A stretch of 44,354 nt of DNA from Candidatus Gastranaerophilales bacterium (lineage in GTDB: Bacteria > Cyanobacteriota > Vampirovibrionia > Gastranaerophilales > Gastranaerophilaceae). Each line of letters opens with the position of its first letter. Position 1 is the first letter of the stretch. Location: the NCBI GenBank assembly GCA_944323425.1, contig CALUSL010000019.1, positions 1 through 44,354 on the forward strand. The letters run 5' to 3'. The notes below the pieces were generated by a model. The model saw only the letters and a program-made list of their open reading frames with translations, did no database searches and had not been told where the DNA came from. Shown here piece by piece: positions 42,814 through 44,354 of the stretch. The position numbers and the translations under genes were made by a program.

Positions 42814-43806
42814 TTACTCCTTTATTAGAGATACAAATTTAATTGTTTTTTCTGTCTCCCAATCCATAATTTGGCTATATATTCCATTATGCAGATATAT
42901 ATTATTTTCCTTGCAACCCAAACAAACTGCACTTTTTTTACTGGTATTGAATAAAGAGAGTTGTGAATTGCAATGATGACATAAACAACTATTTGGAATA
43001 ACACCTTTTAAACCATCCATTTGCCATATATTCCAGGAAATAATGTATGCGAATTTCATTAAGTTTTCAATACTTAATATTTTTTTGTAAACAAATTCAT
43101 AATACTCAGCAATTGAAATTAAAACATTTTCTCTTGCCAAGAGCACATTATCACCTTGCCAATCAAATCCATAAATATTTTTTAAAGCAATTTCTGCCCA
43201 TTGTAACCATTCAATTTCATTTTCTACATTTTCAGTTATTACTCTTAGTTTTCTATCCAAAAGTCCTATTCTATTTTGTGGTTCTATAAAATCTCCACTT
43301 ATCATATCATAGCGACTCGTCAAATAAGGTGCTTCACCGCAAGTTATTTCTAATCGTGTATCTTTAACATAGTCACACCAATTTTTATCTTTAAAATTAA
43401 TTTTGTCTCTATTTGTTATCCAACCTTTATGAATTTCTATATTAAAAACATTTTCAGAATCAAACCAAGCGTTATCTACCAAATTATTTTGTGCATTACA
43501 AACCCATGCTGGAGTAAAGACCTCAGCTTTACTGTTGCTTCTTAATTGTTTTTCTTGTTTATTTTTAAGAATTCTAGGTTTAATTATATCTCCGTTAGTT
43601 CCAGAAATAGACCATATTGTCATTTCCGAATTTAAAGAATAATTTTCACCATATTTTTCATACTCATTTGTTGCCCATATTAAGTTTTTTTTTGTTGTCT
43701 GATCTTTTAACAGCAAAATTAAAATAGAACTTTCTAAATCAAATAAAAAGTTCTCCTTAATATCAATTTTCTCTTTATTTAATTCACTAACACAATTCAC
43801 TACCAT
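42814..43806 (-). CDS. Methylase-like accessory subunit of the RM system
   Basis: 330 residues. It resembles proteins usually labelled restriction endonuclease subunit M. AEVFTPAWVCNAQNNLVDNAWF (about 93-114) is like methyltransferase motif X, followed by LEITCGEAPYLTSRYD, IGLLDRKLRVI, YGFDWQGDNVLLAREN and IISWNIWQMDGLKGVIPNSC. No NPPY catalytic motif is present, so it is probably not an active methylase by itself. The C-terminus has a Cys/His cluster (CLCHHC then CLGCK), likely a zinc ribbon. It is the first gene of the RM operon and its stop is 3 bases before the TTG of the GIY-YIG gene. An A9 tract lies near codon 40 (43685-43693). Confidence 0.8.
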   Translation of the reverse strand: MVVNCVSELNKEKIDIKENFLFDLESSILILLLKDQTTKKNLIWATNEYEKYGENYSLNSEMTIWSISGTNGDIIKPRILKNKQEKQLRSNSKAEVFTPAWVCNAQNNLVDNAWFDSENVFNIEIHKGWITNRDKINFKDKNWCDYVKDTRLEITCGEAPYLTSRYDMISGDFIEPQNRIGLLDRKLRVITENVENEIEWLQWAEIALKNIYGFDWQGDNVLLARENVLISIAEYYEFVYKKILSIENLMKFAYIISWNIWQMDGLKGVIPNSCLCHHCNSQLSLFNTSKKSAVCLGCKENNIYLHNGIYSQIMDWETEKTIKFVSLIKE

Positions 43807-43810
43807 AATC

Positions 43811-43826
43811 TAATCGTATAATAGCA
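43811..43826 (-). promoter_or_regulatory. Extended -10 promoter of the RM operon
   Basis: On the minus strand TGC-TATTAT (43826-43818) is an extended -10. The start is expected near 43811, leaving about 5 bases before the ATG at 43806 and no ribosome binding site. Confidence 0.45.
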
Positions 43827-43891
43827 TAAATAAGAACACAAGGCATTATTGTAAATAACAAAAAGCTGTATTCATTAAAATAAATAACAAC

Positions 43892-43922
43892 AAAAAAGAA
43901 GTCTATTAAAGACTTCTTTTTT
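43892..43922. terminator. Bidirectional hairpin terminator
   Basis: 13-bp stem (43892-43904 with 43910-43922) with GAAGTCT/AGACTTC core, loop ATTAA and A/T runs on both sides. Confidence 0.7.
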
Positions 43923-43924
43923 AA

Positions 43925-44114
43925 ATGGCGGGACAGTCCAATAATATATTTACAGTAAAGACCAATATATTGCGAGGCTCGTGTCTTGCTCGCTCGCGTT
44001 TAACGGCATTTCCGTGTTTTGCTTTGAATTTTCAATATGCAGCAAAACACTCCAGCCTCAGCTCGCTCGCGCAACTCGCAAAAAGCGATTCTCTCCACTA
44101 TCAATCGTGCCATT
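43925..44114. repeat. GC-rich spacer element bracketed by AATGGC/GCCATT
   Basis: It starts with TGGCGGGAC (43925-43933), identical to the 3' end of tRNA-Asp (44145-44153), both preceded by T-runs, and ends GTGCCATT. Inside are two copies of GCTCGCTCGCG (43988-43998 and 44061-44071) and a 10-bp hairpin GTGTTTTGCT/AGCAAAACAC (44014-44023 with 44041-44050). No gene is seen. It may be a decayed tRNA-derived or small mobile repeat. Confidence 0.5.
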
Positions 44115-44144
44115 AAAAAAGAGCCCTCAAGGGCTCTTTTTTAA
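44113..44144 (-). terminator. Terminator of tRNA-Asp
   Basis: AAAAAAGAGCCC/GGGCTCTTTTTT stem with a 4-base loop (TCAA), directly after the tRNA 3' end on the minus strand and followed there by a T-run. Confidence 0.8.
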
Positions 44145-44221
44145 TGGCGGGACCGACGAGGCTCGAACTCGCGACCTCCTGCGTGACAGGCAGGCACTCT
44201 AACCAACTGAGCTACGATCCC
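44145..44221 (-). tRNA. tRNA-Asp (anticodon GTC)
   Basis: 77 nt including an encoded CCA. The minus-strand sequence starts GGGATCGTAGCTCAGTTGG and ends CGGTCCCGCCA, so the acceptor stem GGGATCG/CGGTCCC pairs fully with one G-T. The anticodon loop CTGTCAC gives GTC (44187-44185). The T-loop GTTCGAGCC is canonical. It lies next to the RM genes, a frequent location for acquired DNA. Confidence 0.95.
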
Positions 44222-44354
44222 ACACCATATTCAATTTTCACTTCGGGTTGTAGCTCAGTTGGTTCTTAATCTAAAGAACGTTCGCTCTCGCTCACTGGGG
44301 CTACGATCCCACACCATATTCAATTTTCACTTCGGGTTGTAGCTCAGTTGGTTC
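44211..44354. repeat. 55-bp direct repeat with tRNA 5'-half palindrome at window edge
   Basis: 44211-44265 is repeated exactly at 44300-44354, ending at the last base. The repeat includes the tRNA-Asp 5' end and, on the plus strand, GGGTTGTAGCTCAGTTGGTT, another tRNA-like 5' half. Between the copies GGTTCTT/AAGAAC (about 44261-44279) forms a hairpin, and GGGTTGTAGC is a near inverse of GCTACGATCCC (44300-44310). An exact repeat ending at the edge is typical of an assembly-graph break. Confidence 0.7.

Noticed and set aside
1-44354. CRISPR array or prophage
   Set aside because: No regularly spaced repeat/spacer unit, no cas genes, no integrase, capsid or terminase genes.

Overview
The window is a 44 kb stretch of a compact, AT-rich (by eye, upper-30s % GC) diderm bacterium. 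Evidence for an outer membrane is the TolC-type channel beside a MacAB-like exporter, several Sec signal peptides and a lipoprotein. The mix is FolE2 instead of FolE, a DapL-like aminotransferase, many TPR proteins, two YkgJ-type Cys-cluster proteins, a GH57 glucan enzyme and short family-restricted hypotheticals. This would fit an uncultured gut lineage such as the Vampirovibrionia/Gastranaerophilales (Melainabacteria), but that placement is inference without a marker gene. Both ends carry short repeats related to tRNA 5' halves. They look like places where an assembly graph broke, so the window is probably a whole contig.

Layout: 1-202 holds two 101-bp copies of a hairpin element. 387-1844 has two hypothetical genes read divergently. 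1909-3711 (minus) is a tightly coupled nitroreductase / HAD phosphatase / exported nitroreductase operon. 3861-8466 (plus) is a complete tripartite efflux operon (TolC, MacA, MacB ATPase, MacB permease). 8536-11501 (plus) has its own consensus promoter and encodes a duplicated-motif hypothetical, FolE2, an aminotransferase and HisH. 11795-14603 has a TPR lipoprotein, a candidate attenuator or small RNA, a protein made of four GntR-type winged helices, and a HExxH protein. 14604-19375 is mostly minus strand: TPR, LysM, EF-hand and a group-2 sigma factor, with a GNAT gene on plus. 19630-25363 is housekeeping: tadA, a TIGR02757 gene, map/adk, ROK glucokinase and a peroxiredoxin. 25497-33174 has the GH57 enzyme, a palindromic-repeat island, a dGTPase, a TPR protein, DAHP synthase and a sugar nucleotidyltransferase. 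33273-38469 has two Cys-cluster proteins, a CtpA-type protease, a coiled-coil protein, a secreted Cys-rich protein and a NUDIX hydrolase.

The accessory part is 38711-43806 (minus), visibly more AT-rich than the rest and lying beside tRNA-Asp. It encodes a restriction-modification system. A small methylase-like partner is followed by a GIY-YIG nuclease module and a very large helicase plus Eco57I-type N6-adenine methyltransferase. The GIY-YIG and helicase reading frames are interrupted only at an A7 tract. A single -1 slip, or one extra A, joins them into one 1366-residue nuclease-translocase-methyltransferase. This is the most interesting system in the window.

Expression signals: several genes have a good -35/-10 pair whose predicted start site falls on or within about 5 nt of the start codon, with no ribosome binding site. 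Leaderless translation therefore seems to be in regular use. Other candidate control elements are an operator-like repeat cluster between the sigma factor and tadA, and mutually exclusive RNA stems upstream of the four-winged-helix regulator.
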